DNA from: RYN-230 sp963770535
GTDB taxonomy: Bacteria > Actinomycetota > Actinomycetes > Streptosporangiales > Streptosporangiaceae
Assembly (NCBI GenBank): GCA_963770535.1
Contig: CAVYPZ010000004.1
Location: 1,116,001 to 1,180,000 of the forward strand
DNA: 64,000 nt
Direction: 5' to 3'
Shown: positions 34,878-42,916 of the stretch, one piece after another
Numbering within the stretch: position 1 is the stretch's first letter
Layout: each line of letters starts with the position of its first letter
Notes under the pieces: model-generated
What the model was told of the DNA's origin: nothing
Databases searched by the model: none
What the model saw: only the letters and a program-made list of their open reading frames with translations
Translations under genes and position numbers: made by a program

Positions 34878-35318
34878 TCAGCTTGTGCGCAGTTCGTCGA
34901 GCACGCGCTGGATGCGCCGGGTACGCGTTTCGGTAGTGCGTGCTCCGGTGATGGAGAGGACGTGCCGCCGCTGGTTGCTGTAGGACAGGGCGGCGAATCG
35001 GTCGGACGTGGCGGGGTCGGCGCGCAGGGCATCGGCGAGGTCGGCCGGGAGGTTGACCGTGCGGGGCGCGTCATCGCGTTCAAGTTCGACCGTGATGTTG
35101 TCGCCTGCGGCGATGCCGGTGTCGGACCGGATGTCGGCGCTCACCGGGATCATGGGCTCGCCTCGCATCACGGCGATGGTGCTGGCGTAGCGCGTGCCGT
35201 TGATGGTGACGCTGACCGGGATGCGCTTGCCGCCGCCCAGCGCCGCCACGACCTCGTCGGGGACCCGGATGCCGGTCGCGGTCTTGCCGCCGAGTAGCAG
35301 GGTGGTGGTGAATTCCAT
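34878..35318 (-). CDS. YdeI/DUF1905 family protein
   Basis: The 146-aa protein from ATG 35318 (GGGAG upstream) begins MEFTTTLLLGGKTATGIRVPDEVVAAL and GKRIPVSVTINGTRY, the DUF1905 barrel, and ends in the YdeI helix part PADLADALRADPATSDRFAALSYSNQRRHVLSI with TRIRRIQRVLDEL-like tail. Its role is not established; members are often stress-linked. The frame runs on to 35453 but without a start signal. Confidence 0.8.
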   Translation of the reverse strand: MEFTTTLLLGGKTATGIRVPDEVVAALGGGKRIPVSVTINGTRYASTIAVMRGEPMIPVSADIRSDTGIAAGDNITVELERDDAPRTVNLPADLADALRADPATSDRFAALSYSNQRRHVLSITGARTTETRTRRIQRVLDELRTS

Positions 35319-35364
35319 GGCCGTTCTCCCGTTGTCTCCCGTGACTGGATGCTGAGGCGATGGG

Positions 35365-36060
35365 TCATACCGCCGCGCGGCGGTATAGGCGCGCGCTGAC
35401 CAGCGCGAGCCAGGTCCAGGCGAGGATGACGGCGCCGGTGAAGGCCAGGACACCGGCGCTGCTGGCGGCGCCCCCGGTCGCGATCCCGGCGAACGCGCCG
35501 AAGAACAGCACTCCCGTAACCAGCGAGAAGGTGGCCCAGCGGACCTGGCGCAGACCGCGGAACTGCCAGGCCAGCACGAGGCAGGCGGTGATCAGGCCGA
35601 GGAAGCCGATGCCGCCGAAGACGATATGCAGCGTCCCGTGCCAGCTCGGGGTGACCGTGGGGCCGGGCGGGGTGCCGACCGGGAAGCCGTCAGCGGGGTC
35701 GGCGATGAAGAAACCGGCGCCGACCAGGCCAGCGGCATAGACACCGAGGAACCAGCCGCTGGCGGCGTTCACCTGCTCAGCGTGCAGCTGGCGCACTACG
35801 CCGGCGGCGGCGGCGCCGACCATCAGCCCGGTGAGCACGAGCACCAGCACGTGAATCCATCCGAGGGCGCCGTTGGCGAGCAGGCTCCAGTCGTCGTGGG
35901 CCAGGCTGAAGCCAGCGCGGGTGAGCGCCTCGGCCAGTGAGGCCACGACATAGAACGGCCCGGCGATCACGCCGTAACCGAGCAGTGACTTGGTGACCCG
36001 CACGGGTGCAGGAGGGCAGTCGGCGGCCGGCCGGCCGTTCTGGATAGCCGCGGTAGGCAT
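35365..36060 (-). CDS. DUF998 membrane protein
   Basis: The 231-aa protein has six hydrophobic helices starting at GYGVIAGPFYVVASLAEAL, with HDDWSLLANGALGWIHVLVLVLTGLMV typical of DUF998. The family function is unknown. It is divergent from a TetR gene with a perfect palindrome between them, so it is the likely target of that repressor. Confidence 0.85.
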   Translation of the reverse strand: MPTAAIQNGRPAADCPPAPVRVTKSLLGYGVIAGPFYVVASLAEALTRAGFSLAHDDWSLLANGALGWIHVLVLVLTGLMVGAAAAGVVRQLHAEQVNAASGWFLGVYAAGLVGAGFFIADPADGFPVGTPPGPTVTPSWHGTLHIVFGGIGFLGLITACLVLAWQFRGLRQVRWATFSLVTGVLFFGAFAGIATGGAASSAGVLAFTGAVILAWTWLALVSARLYRRAAV

Positions 36061-36113
36061 TAGAACACTCCTCCCTAACTGAACTGCACTGACCAGTACA
36101 CGCGCAGAACGCT

Positions 36114-36128
36114 ACTGTACGGTACAGT
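36114..36128. promoter_or_regulatory. TetR operator between DUF998 and tetR genes
   Basis: ACTGTACGGTACAGT is a perfect 15-base palindrome with a single central base, 20 bases before the tetR ATG. A weaker related sequence (ACTGACCAGTAC) lies about 25 bases to the left. Confidence 0.65.
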
Positions 36129-36148
36129 TCAATGTCAAGGAGGTTTCT

Positions 36149-36778
36149 ATGGCTGGCCGGAAGGGCGCACTGATCCTCGACACCGCGCGGCAGATGTTCC
36201 TGGAGCGGGGCTACGATGCGACGAGCCTGGATGATGTCGCCGCTGCGAGCGGCGTCTCGAAGACCACCGTCTACAACAACTTCGAGGACAAGGAGGGCCT
36301 GTTCAGCGCGGTCGTGCTCTCGGTGACTGAGCGCGCGGAGCAGATCATCTCGGAGCTGGGCGCCACCCTCCGCGGGGATGAGCCGGTGGCAGCACGGCTG
36401 ACTACGGTCGCCCGGGCCCTGGCTTACGGCGTGCTCAATCCAGCCGTCGTACAGCTGCGGCGGCTCGCCATCTCCGAAGCCGTGCGCTTCCCCGACATCG
36501 TCACCGCATACTGGGACCGCGCCCCGGGGCGGACCCTCGCCTTGCTCACCGAATCGTTCACGCAGATGGCCGCCCAGGGTGAGCTGGACGCCGGCGATCC
36601 CGCCGCCGCGGCGGCGCTTTTCGCCTACGCTGTCCTCGGCCTGTACCAGGACCAGGCGCTCCTGCAGCCTAGCCGCCCGGTGACCCGCGCCGATCTCGAC
36701 GAGCACGTTGACAACGTGGTCAACGCGTTCCTGCGAGCCTACGCGCCAGCCGCGCACCCCCAGGCTGTATCCCGGTAA
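36149..36778 (+). CDS. TetR/AcrR-family repressor
   Basis: The 209-aa protein has the TetR helix-turn-helix at about residues 5-50 (ILDTARQMFLERGYDATSLDDVAAASGVSKTTVYNNFEDKEGLF) and a helical ligand domain. AAGGAGG stands before ATG 36149. It probably represses itself and the divergent DUF998 gene through the palindrome at 36114. Confidence 0.92.
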   Translation: MAGRKGALILDTARQMFLERGYDATSLDDVAAASGVSKTTVYNNFEDKEGLFSAVVLSVTERAEQIISELGATLRGDEPVAARLTTVARALAYGVLNPAVVQLRRLAISEAVRFPDIVTAYWDRAPGRTLALLTESFTQMAAQGELDAGDPAAAAALFAYAVLGLYQDQALLQPSRPVTRADLDEHVDNVVNAFLRAYAPAAHPQAVSR

Positions 36779-36909
36779 CCAGAACTCAGGTCTCCGCGCA
36801 CCGCACGGCAGCGCTGAACCAAGATCATGCGGATGCCGCCCGCTTAACCTGTGGCCAGCCCCCTGCCCAGCATGAGAAACCCCAGGTCACGGCCAAACGT
36901 GAATGCCTG

Positions 36910-36979
36910 ACCCAGGTCAGAGATACTTTCCGAACGGTGAACCGGTGAGCAGCCCGCCGTGAGGGCATTCTGAGGGGCA
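36910..36979 (+). repeat. Decayed element left end (site D)
   Basis: The sequence from CCCAGGTCAG through GTGAGGGCATTCTGAGGGGCA matches the part just right of cores A and B, with one G lost in the first arm repeat. The tRNA-like core itself is gone. A diverged DLLQATKAL-like minus-strand remnant follows near 37040-37065. Confidence 0.5.
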
Positions 36980-37083
36980 AGATCATCCCGTCAGTGGCCG
37001 CATGACCAGCATCAAAGTCCGCCAAGATTAGTTCTCGCGGAGGCGTAGCGCCTTCGTGGCCTGCAAGAGGTCGGCGGCTTCCA

Positions 37084-37260
37084 GTAGCTGGAGGTGGCTT
37101 CCATGGCTGCCAGGGTCACGCCTGGCAGCGGAACCAGGCAGCCAACTCCGGCAGCGAGCGGGTCGTCGTGGCATACTCGCCCACCTCCCGGCGGCGCCGG
37201 CCCGGCTTGTCCTCGTGCGGTACCCGGATCCATGCCGGTTACGAGCGCGTTGCGGGGCTT
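37084..37260 (-). pseudogene. IS110 transposase fragment
   Basis: The minus strand reads LPGVTLAAMEATSSYWKPP, the strongly conserved second segment of the IS110 DEDD domain (VAMEATxxYWKP). The flanking sequence on both sides is unrelated or out of frame. Only a short piece remains. Confidence 0.45.
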
Positions 37261-37329
37261 GAGGCGGCGCTCAGTTGTGCCGAGGAGCTTTCGCACGCAT
37301 AGTCATCTTCGACTAGAGCCGCTGGTCAA

Positions 37330-37497
37330 ATGCTCGTCAGCGCGGCCCGGCTGTTCATCACCACGCACACGGTCGAGTATCAGCTGTTTAAGGTGCTCCG
37401 CAAGCTGGACATCACCAGCCGGGCACAGCTTGTCCACGTCCTGGCCGGGCAAGAGGGGTCAGGTATTGTCAGCTACGCCGTCCCCGCGCCCTCATGA
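37330..37497 (+). pseudogene. LuxR helix-turn-helix C-terminal fragment
   Basis: A 55-codon frame from ATG 37330 reads SAARLFITTHTVEYQLFKVLRKLDITSRAQLVHVL, the second half of a GerE/LuxR DNA-binding domain (normally ISPHTVEYHLRKVFTKLGI). The rest of the gene is absent. Its end overlaps the 3' end of the broken diacylglycerol-kinase-like gene. Confidence 0.55.
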
Positions 37498-38280
37498 GAT
37501 AGCCGCTCGCGGGGTGGGTGTCCGGGGAGGGGGAGACGTGCTGATGGCGAAGCGCCCGGGTGGCGCGGGGAGATCCGGACCCGCAGCGCGGCGGGCCGGA
37601 TCGCGAACCGCAGCGGCGGGCTGAGGTCCATCGCCTCCCCATCAATCCCGGCGTGCACCGTTGCCGGGGCACTCACCTCCAGCTGTGGCGCGGTCCAGGC
37701 TTGCCCGGGGGCCAGCGGGCTATCGCCGGGTGCATCGAGGACGATGATCCCGAGGTGGCTTCCGCTGAGCGTCGGGCGGGTGCCGCGGAACAACGGGCGG
37801 TCGACCGCGTAAGGGTTGTTGGACACGAGGACGACGGCGGGATGGCGATGCTCGCGCTCCAGGTCGTCAACCAGGCTCAGCGCGGGCGCCTCCGCGCCCG
37901 GGCTTCGGTGAACGCACCAGAGCGCCGGTCACATCGCGCCGGTCCGCACCCACGTCGAGCGCGAAGTGGTTGCTCGTCCCAGCCGGAATACACACAAATG
38001 GAATGCCGTGCGCTGCGGCCGCGACCGCCAGCGACCCGTCGCCCCCAGCCATCCCGACCACGTCCGCGCCGGCCCCAATGGCCGCACGGGCCAGTGCCGC
38101 CAGGTCCTGGCCCGGGGTAAGGATGACCACCTCGATCCCGTTCGCCCGCGCTCGCTCGGCCACCTTGCCGCGGGCAGCCTTGCCGCCGCCCGACCGGGGG
38201 TTGACGAACAACACCGGCCGGTGTGGCGGCTCTGCGGGCCGCCAGCCATAACGCGACAGCTGCCGCCTGGCCGGTTCCAT
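37473..38280 (-). pseudogene. Diacylglycerol-kinase-like (YegS/DagK) gene, broken
   Basis: The N-terminal frame (from 38280) carries PVLFVNPRSGGGKA, MAGGDGSLA and IPFVCIPAGTSNHFALD, the DAGK catalytic domain with the GGDG motif. The reading then goes out of frame near 37920, where about 40 residues of the middle appear to be lost. The C-terminal domain follows in another frame (ALSLVDDLEREHRHPAVVLV, SNNPYAVDRPLF, VHAGIDGEAMDLSPPL). Lipid kinase activity should be lost. Confidence 0.75.
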
Positions 38281-38288
38281 CGCGCCAG

Positions 38289-38963
38289 TTACCAGGTGTC
38301 AGTGGGGGGGAGGGGTAGGACGGCGAGGCGGGCGGCTTCGGGTGCGGGGACCCCGAGCAGGCGCAGCACGGCCTCAGCAAGCTGGTCAACGGAGGCCTCC
38401 TTGTCGACGCGCTCTGGGTGCCGCTGGCGCATCCGCAACAGCCCGAGCAGGCCACCGGCCACGGCGCTGAGCGCGATCTCGGCATCCGGAACGGTGAACC
38501 GGCCCGCAGCCTGCCCAGCCTGGATATCACGCAAGGCGCGCGGCGCCAGGCCGCCCGGGACGTCCAGGGCGTCCAGGCCGGACCCGGTGAGGAACCCGGC
38601 GATGTCAGGATGGGTCCAGCCGAGCCGCCCGGAGATCCTTATCCCCACGGCGAACAGCTCAGCCGGGTCGCTGATGCCGGCCACGGCGCGGTCGATCATC
38701 TGCCCCCAGCGTTCCAGCACCTCTTCGGAGGCGGTCTGGAACAACTGCTCCTTGCTGTCGAAGTGGTTATAGAACGACCCGAAGCCGATGTCGGCCGTCT
38801 CAGTGATCTCCTGGATGCTCGCCCGGTCCCCGCGGCCCTCGGCGATCAGCCGTACCGCAGCGTCGATGAGGGCCTGCCGGGTCCGGGCCTTACGCCGGTC
38901 CAGCCGCGTCGCCTTCGGCGTGCCGACTGCCGATACCGCCTCTGCCATCACCGCTCCTCCCAC
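38289..38963 (-). CDS. TetR/AcrR-family regulator
   Basis: The 224-aa protein (ATG 38948 is an alternative start) has a TetR domain at about residues 22-70 (RTRQALIDAAVRLIAEGRGDRASIQEITETADIGFGSFYNHFDSKEQLF) and a helical C-terminal domain. It lies 9 bases from the broken DAGK-like gene, which it may once have led. Upstream are AT-rich repeats at 39065-39100 that could be its operator. It may also act on the catabolic operon at 40797, but nothing in the sequence proves that. Confidence 0.9.
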   Translation of the reverse strand: MGGAVMAEAVSAVGTPKATRLDRRKARTRQALIDAAVRLIAEGRGDRASIQEITETADIGFGSFYNHFDSKEQLFQTASEEVLERWGQMIDRAVAGISDPAELFAVGIRISGRLGWTHPDIAGFLTGSGLDALDVPGGLAPRALRDIQAGQAAGRFTVPDAEIALSAVAGGLLGLLRMRQRHPERVDKEASVDQLAEAVLRLLGVPAPEAARLAVLPLPPTDTW

Positions 38964-39064
38964 CGTTCACGTCACGCTAGCGGCCAGGTTCCCTGGTGAT
39001 AGCCAGCGCGGCCGATGCGCGCCGAGCGAGCCCGGCCCACATCTGCACTACGCATCATCATTTC

Positions 39065-39100
39065 TGATAGATCATATCAAAGTTGATCGCACTTGATCGA
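39065..39100. promoter_or_regulatory. AT-rich inverted and direct repeats upstream of tetR
   Basis: TGATA-N5-TATCA (39065-39079) is followed by two TTGATCG copies 10 bp apart (39083, 39093). A TTTGATCGAGTATCA sequence recurs upstream of the DUF308 gene (about 40044-40058). They stand out from the GC-rich surroundings. Confidence 0.4.
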
Positions 39101-39243
39101 GTCTTGCGCGTCGGACCGCCAGGTCCCGGGAAGACCCGGCCAGGGCGGAACGCCGGGCACCGCCCGGCGGGGCAGCCGGTGATTGCCGTTCCTGCGCCGC
39201 TACATCCGACGTGGTTGGCGGCGCCGGTACGGCTTAGCGCACA

Positions 39244-39278
39244 GTAGTTCTCCAGCAGGGCTCCTGCTGGAGAACTAC
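39244..39278 (-). terminator. Long perfect hairpin after the DUF308 gene
   Basis: GTAGTTCTCCAGCAGG and its exact complement form a 16-bp stem with a 3-base loop, 35 bases past the stop of the minus-strand DUF308 gene. No U-run follows, but such hairpins end transcripts in actinobacteria. Confidence 0.6.
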
Positions 39279-39312
39279 CTGACGGCGAGCCTGGCCGGTG
39301 GCCACGCTTGGT

Positions 39313-39873
39313 TCAGGCCGGGTGCGGCTCCCGCACGGCGCTCTGCACGGTGTGCTGGGTGTGGCGCCACTCGATGCCCTGTGCGAGTGCCCAGCCGCCG
39401 TAGATCAGGTTGAACAGGCCGAACAGCAGCGCAAGGGTGACCACGCCGGCGCCGGGGTGGGCGAACAGCACGACGCCGAACGCGATGGAGACCAGGCCGC
39501 CCAGGATGAACAGGGCCCGCGTCCCGGCCGGCTCGCCGCGGCCGAAAGCGGCTGCGATCTCGAACCCGCCGGCGACGACCGCCCAGCTGGCGACGATCAG
39601 CACCAGGACCAGCGCGGTGGGCCCCGGCCACGCCAGCGCAATAACGCCGGCCGCCAGGTCGACCAGCCCAAGCAGCAGATGCCCGAACACCGGCCCGGCG
39701 GTGCGGCCGCTGAGCGCCCGCATGGCCTGCAGGCCGGCCGCGATGAACGCGTACACGGCGAACAGGATGACCAGCGCCAGGACTGTGACCTGAGGCCAGG
39801 CCAGCGCGATGATCCCGACGGCGATGGCGAGGACGCCCCGCACGATCAGGGACGTGCTGAGTGACTTGAGCAT
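39313..39873 (-). CDS. DUF308/HdeD-like membrane protein
   Basis: The 186-aa protein from ATG 39873 (AAAGGAA upstream) consists of three repeats of paired hydrophobic helices with the motif IVRGVLAIAVGIIALAWP and VDLAAGVIALAWPGPTALVLVLIVASWAVVAG, the HdeD/DUF308 pattern. In enterobacteria HdeD helps with acid stress; here the role is unknown. The open frame continues upstream to 40731, but the part before ATG 39873 has no such pattern and crosses BON-domain fragments. Confidence 0.85.
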   Translation of the reverse strand: MLKSLSTSLIVRGVLAIAVGIIALAWPQVTVLALVILFAVYAFIAAGLQAMRALSGRTAGPVFGHLLLGLVDLAAGVIALAWPGPTALVLVLIVASWAVVAGGFEIAAAFGRGEPAGTRALFILGGLVSIAFGVVLFAHPGAGVVTLALLFGLFNLIYGGWALAQGIEWRHTQHTVQSAVREPHPA

Positions 39874-40147
39874 GACAGCGTTCCTTTCGCTAGCTCCGCT
39901 GCTCTGGGCATCCGCGGTGCTTGCCTCCGCCCGGGGCCCGGCGCGTGAACGACTGCACCTGCCCGGCGTCCGAGGCCGGCGGCCGCTGCCGGCGTCCAGG
40001 AGGTCCCGGGACGCCGGACCACGCCGGCTTGGCAGCTCTAACTTTTGATCGAGTATCACAAAACTGATGACTTGTGTCAAGACTGATGGTGAACGTTCCG
40101 CTGGCTTGCGAGCAGCCGGGGAGCGACAGCCTGCTCGCTGCCTGGCT

Positions 40148-40345
40148 TCAGTACGCCACCAGGATCTGGTCATCGACCTCGGTAACCCACGGGGGAGACC
40201 GGGCCGCGGCCACCGTCTCGTCGTGCTCGGCCCACGAGCTCGCCGCGCCCACGAGGGCCACCCGCCCGCAGGTCGTGGTATCGGCGGAAAGCCGGTCCGC
40301 GTCGAGGCTGGCGTTGCGCCGGAACGCTTCCCGTATGTCCTCTTG
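40148..40345 (-). pseudogene. BON-domain fragment (minus strand)
   Basis: The minus strand reads REDIREAFRRNASLDADRLS, VALVGAASSWAEHDETVAAA and VTEVDDQILVAY then stop. This is the second half of a BON (OsmY-type) lipid- or surface-binding domain protein (usually G.V.L.G.V.SW.ER..A). The start of the gene is absent. Confidence 0.55.
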
Positions 40346-40379
40346 ACGTTGCCTGCGTCCGGCGCAGGCGTCAGGACCG

Positions 40380-40548
40380 CTCGGCGCTGGTCCCGGACGG
40401 CAGCGACGTGAAGGCCGACACCAAAGACAACGTCATCACGCTGACCGGCCATGTCCGCACGTGGGCCGAACACCACGCGGTGCTCGGTGCGGCGTGGATG
40501 GCCCATGGGGTCATCGGCGTCCGCGACGGACTTGAGATCGCCGCCTGA
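40380..40548 (+). pseudogene. BON-domain fragment (plus strand)
   Basis: The plus strand reads ALVPDGSDVKADTKDNVITL, TGHVRTWAEHHAVLGAAWMA and GVIGVRDGLEIAA then TGA. It is the C-terminal BON repeat of another protein, opposite in orientation to the fragment at 40148. No start is left. Confidence 0.55.
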
Positions 40549-40727
40549 CCGCCGCCAGCGCCTTCCTAGGTAGCTGGCATCTGTAGCGAACACCATCAGC
40601 GCGCCGGGACCGGTGGCCCCCAGGGCCAGGCGGCCACCGGGCCGGCGGCTGAGCGCGGGTGGCCGACCCAGCGAAACGGTGCCCAGCGTGTCTCCGGTCT
40701 CGTCACCGCTGCTTGACACAGACCAAA

Positions 40728-40757
40728 TCATAACTGATTATCTATCTCATAACTGAT
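40728..40757 (+). promoter_or_regulatory. Direct repeats upstream of the catabolic operon
   Basis: TCATAACTGAT occurs at 40728 and 40747, period 19 bp, about 40-70 bases before the first gene. The segment is AT-rich in GC-rich DNA, so it probably holds the operon promoter and a regulator site. Confidence 0.5.
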
Positions 40758-40796
40758 GAGACATGACAGAAGAGCGTCGAGGCAGAGGAGTCAGTT

Positions 40797-41951
40797 GTGA
40801 TGGCACAGGACAGCCGGACGCAGGCGCCGGGCCACGCAGGCCAGGCCGAGGATCCGCATCGTTCCCTGCATAGCGAGGCTGGGGCGCAGCTGGGAGAGCA
40901 CCCTGGGCGGTCAAGCAATCCGCTGATCAAGGTGGCGGGGCTGGCGTGGCTGGAATTCGAGAAGCCGGACCTGGAGGCGGCCGAGCGGTTCCTGGCCGAC
41001 TTCGGCTTCACCGTGGCCGACCGGATGCCGGACAGGCTGGTGTTGCGCGGCCGGAGGGCGGGCACGCCGTGCCTGGCTGTGCACCGCGGCCCGCGGCCCC
41101 GGTTCACCGGAGCCGCCTTCCAGGCCGCGGCCCGGGATGACCTGGACCGGCTGGCCCGCGGCACCGGCGGGACGGTCACCGCGCACTGGGGCGGCCATGC
41201 CGTCGCCGTGCGCGACCCGAGCGGGATCCCGGTGCGGGTCGTGCACGGCGTCCCCGACCTGCCGGCGCTGCCCGGGCGGGCCCCGCTCCCGCTGAACTTC
41301 GGTCCGGCGCCGGCGCGGGTCAACGCCACGCAGCGGCCGGCCCGGCGGGCCGCGGAGATCGAGCGGCTGGGGCACGTGGTGCTCGGCACCACCCGGTTCG
41401 GTGCCGCGCTGGACTGGTACCTGGACACGCTCGGGCTGATCGTCAGCGACTTCCTGTACCTGGACGGGCAGCGCGAGCGCGGCCCGGTGATGGCGTTCAT
41501 CCGCTGCGATCAGGGCAGCATGCCGACCGACCACCACACCCTGGCCATGCTGCTGGGGCCGCACACCGGCTACGTGCACTCGGCCTACCAGCTCACCGAC
41601 CTGGACGAGGTTGCCGCCAGCGGCGCCTACCTGCGGGAGCAGGGCTACCGGCACGCCTGGGGCGTCGGCCGGCACATCCAGGGCAGCCAGATCTTCGACT
41701 ACTGGCGTGACACCGATCGGCTCATGTTCGAGCACTACGCCGATGGAGACGTGTTCGACTCCTCCGTGCCGCCGGGCTGGGCCGCGCTGTCAGCCAGCGG
41801 GCTCGCGCAGTGGGGACCGAAGGCCACCGCCGAGTTCACCGGCGCCCGCGATCCCGCCACCGTGCTGGCCGCGATCAGGGCACTTCGGGAGAAGGGCAAC
41901 GAGATCAACTTCGCCGCGCTGCGCGGGCTGGTCAAGGCGATGAGTTCATGA
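40797..41951 (+). CDS. VOC-superfamily extradiol dioxygenase-like protein
   Basis: The 384-aa protein has two VOC half-domains: LAWLEFEKPDLEAAERFLADFGF (from about residue 47) and LGHVVLGTTRFGAALDWYLDTLGL (from about 192). Ligand candidates are His in LGHVVL, His in HTGYVHSAY and Glu in LMFEHYADG, the Fe2+ triad of type I extradiol dioxygenases. GTG 40797 and ATG 40800 are both usable after GGCAGAGGAG. First gene of the operon; it overlaps the next by ATGA. It probably cleaves a catechol-like ring, but the substrate is unknown. Confidence 0.85.
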   Translation: MMAQDSRTQAPGHAGQAEDPHRSLHSEAGAQLGEHPGRSSNPLIKVAGLAWLEFEKPDLEAAERFLADFGFTVADRMPDRLVLRGRRAGTPCLAVHRGPRPRFTGAAFQAAARDDLDRLARGTGGTVTAHWGGHAVAVRDPSGIPVRVVHGVPDLPALPGRAPLPLNFGPAPARVNATQRPARRAAEIERLGHVVLGTTRFGAALDWYLDTLGLIVSDFLYLDGQRERGPVMAFIRCDQGSMPTDHHTLAMLLGPHTGYVHSAYQLTDLDEVAASGAYLREQGYRHAWGVGRHIQGSQIFDYWRDTDRLMFEHYADGDVFDSSVPPGWAALSASGLAQWGPKATAEFTGARDPATVLAAIRALREKGNEINFAALRGLVKAMSS

Positions 41952-42916
41952 GCGCCCGCCTGGCCCGCACCGTAGACGGCTGGTGGCTGGTCACCCCGGC
42001 CGGCCTGATCCGGCTCGGCCTGACCGCGCCCACCACCGCCGCCCTGCTGGCCGGCCGGCCCGCCCTGGACACCGCAGTCGAAACGGCGCGGCTGGCTGCG
42101 GCCGCCAACCCGGACGAGGCGGTCCCGGCCGGGTCGCTGGACCTATTCAGCCCGGTGACCGCGCCCGCCCGGATCGTGGCGCAGATGGTGAACTACCGCT
42201 CCCACGCGATCGACTCGGGCATGAACCCGGATACGGTCCCGCCGGCGTTCTTCCGTAAGACGTCGCATTCCCTGACCGGCCCGACCGGGGACGTCATCCG
42301 CCCGCACGGCGTCTCGTTCCTCGACTACGAGGTCGAGCTCGGCCTGGTCATCGGCGCGGACATGCCGGTCGGCACGGTGGTCACCGACGCCACGCTGGAT
42401 CGCTACGTGGCCGCACTGGTGGTCGCCAACGACGTCAGCGCCCGGCAGATCCAGCTCACCAAGACCCAGTTCTACGAGGCCAAGTCCTACCCCACGTTCA
42501 CCCCGGCCGGCCCCTGGCTGACCCTGGTCGCCAACGCCGACCTGGCCCGGCTGAGCTCACTGCGGCTCACCCTGTCGGTCAACGGCGAGATGCGGCAGGA
42601 CGCGTTCGCCGCCGACATGATCGTCCGGCCCGCCCAGGCGCTGACCCTGCTGTCCCGCTTCCAGCCGCTGGCCCCCGGGGACCTGCTGCTGACCGGCACG
42701 CCCGGCGGGACCGCCCTCAAGGCCCCCGCCAAGGCAGTGGCGGCACTGGCCGGGCTGCTGCCGCCCGCCACAAAGTGGCAGCTGTTCTTCCGCCGCCAGG
42801 CCGCCAACCCCCGCTACCTGCACGACGGCGACGTCATCACCGCCGCCATCGCCACCCCCGACGGCCGGCTCGACCTCGGCACGCAGCGCAACACCATCAT
42901 CGGGAAGACGCCATGA
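41948..42916 (+). CDS. Fumarylacetoacetate hydrolase family protein
   Basis: The 322-aa protein from ATG 41948 carries the FAH domain: AQMVNYRSHA, SFLDYEVELGLVIG with metal-binding Glu residues, VANDVSARQIQ, GPWLTLV and LLLTGTPGGTA. Family members hydrolyse or hydrate ring-cleavage products such as 2-hydroxy-dienoates and acylpyruvates. It is joined to both neighbours by ATGA overlaps, so it should act on the product of the dioxygenase. Confidence 0.88.
   Translation: MSARLARTVDGWWLVTPAGLIRLGLTAPTTAALLAGRPALDTAVETARLAAAANPDEAVPAGSLDLFSPVTAPARIVAQMVNYRSHAIDSGMNPDTVPPAFFRKTSHSLTGPTGDVIRPHGVSFLDYEVELGLVIGADMPVGTVVTDATLDRYVAALVVANDVSARQIQLTKTQFYEAKSYPTFTPAGPWLTLVANADLARLSSLRLTLSVNGEMRQDAFAADMIVRPAQALTLLSRFQPLAPGDLLLTGTPGGTALKAPAKAVAALAGLLPPATKWQLFFRRQAANPRYLHDGDVITAAIATPDGRLDLGTQRNTIIGKTP

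Noticed and set aside
39874..40731. Upstream extension of the DUF308 frame to 472 aa
   Set aside because: No hydrophobic pattern upstream of ATG 39873, and a good ribosome site stands exactly there.
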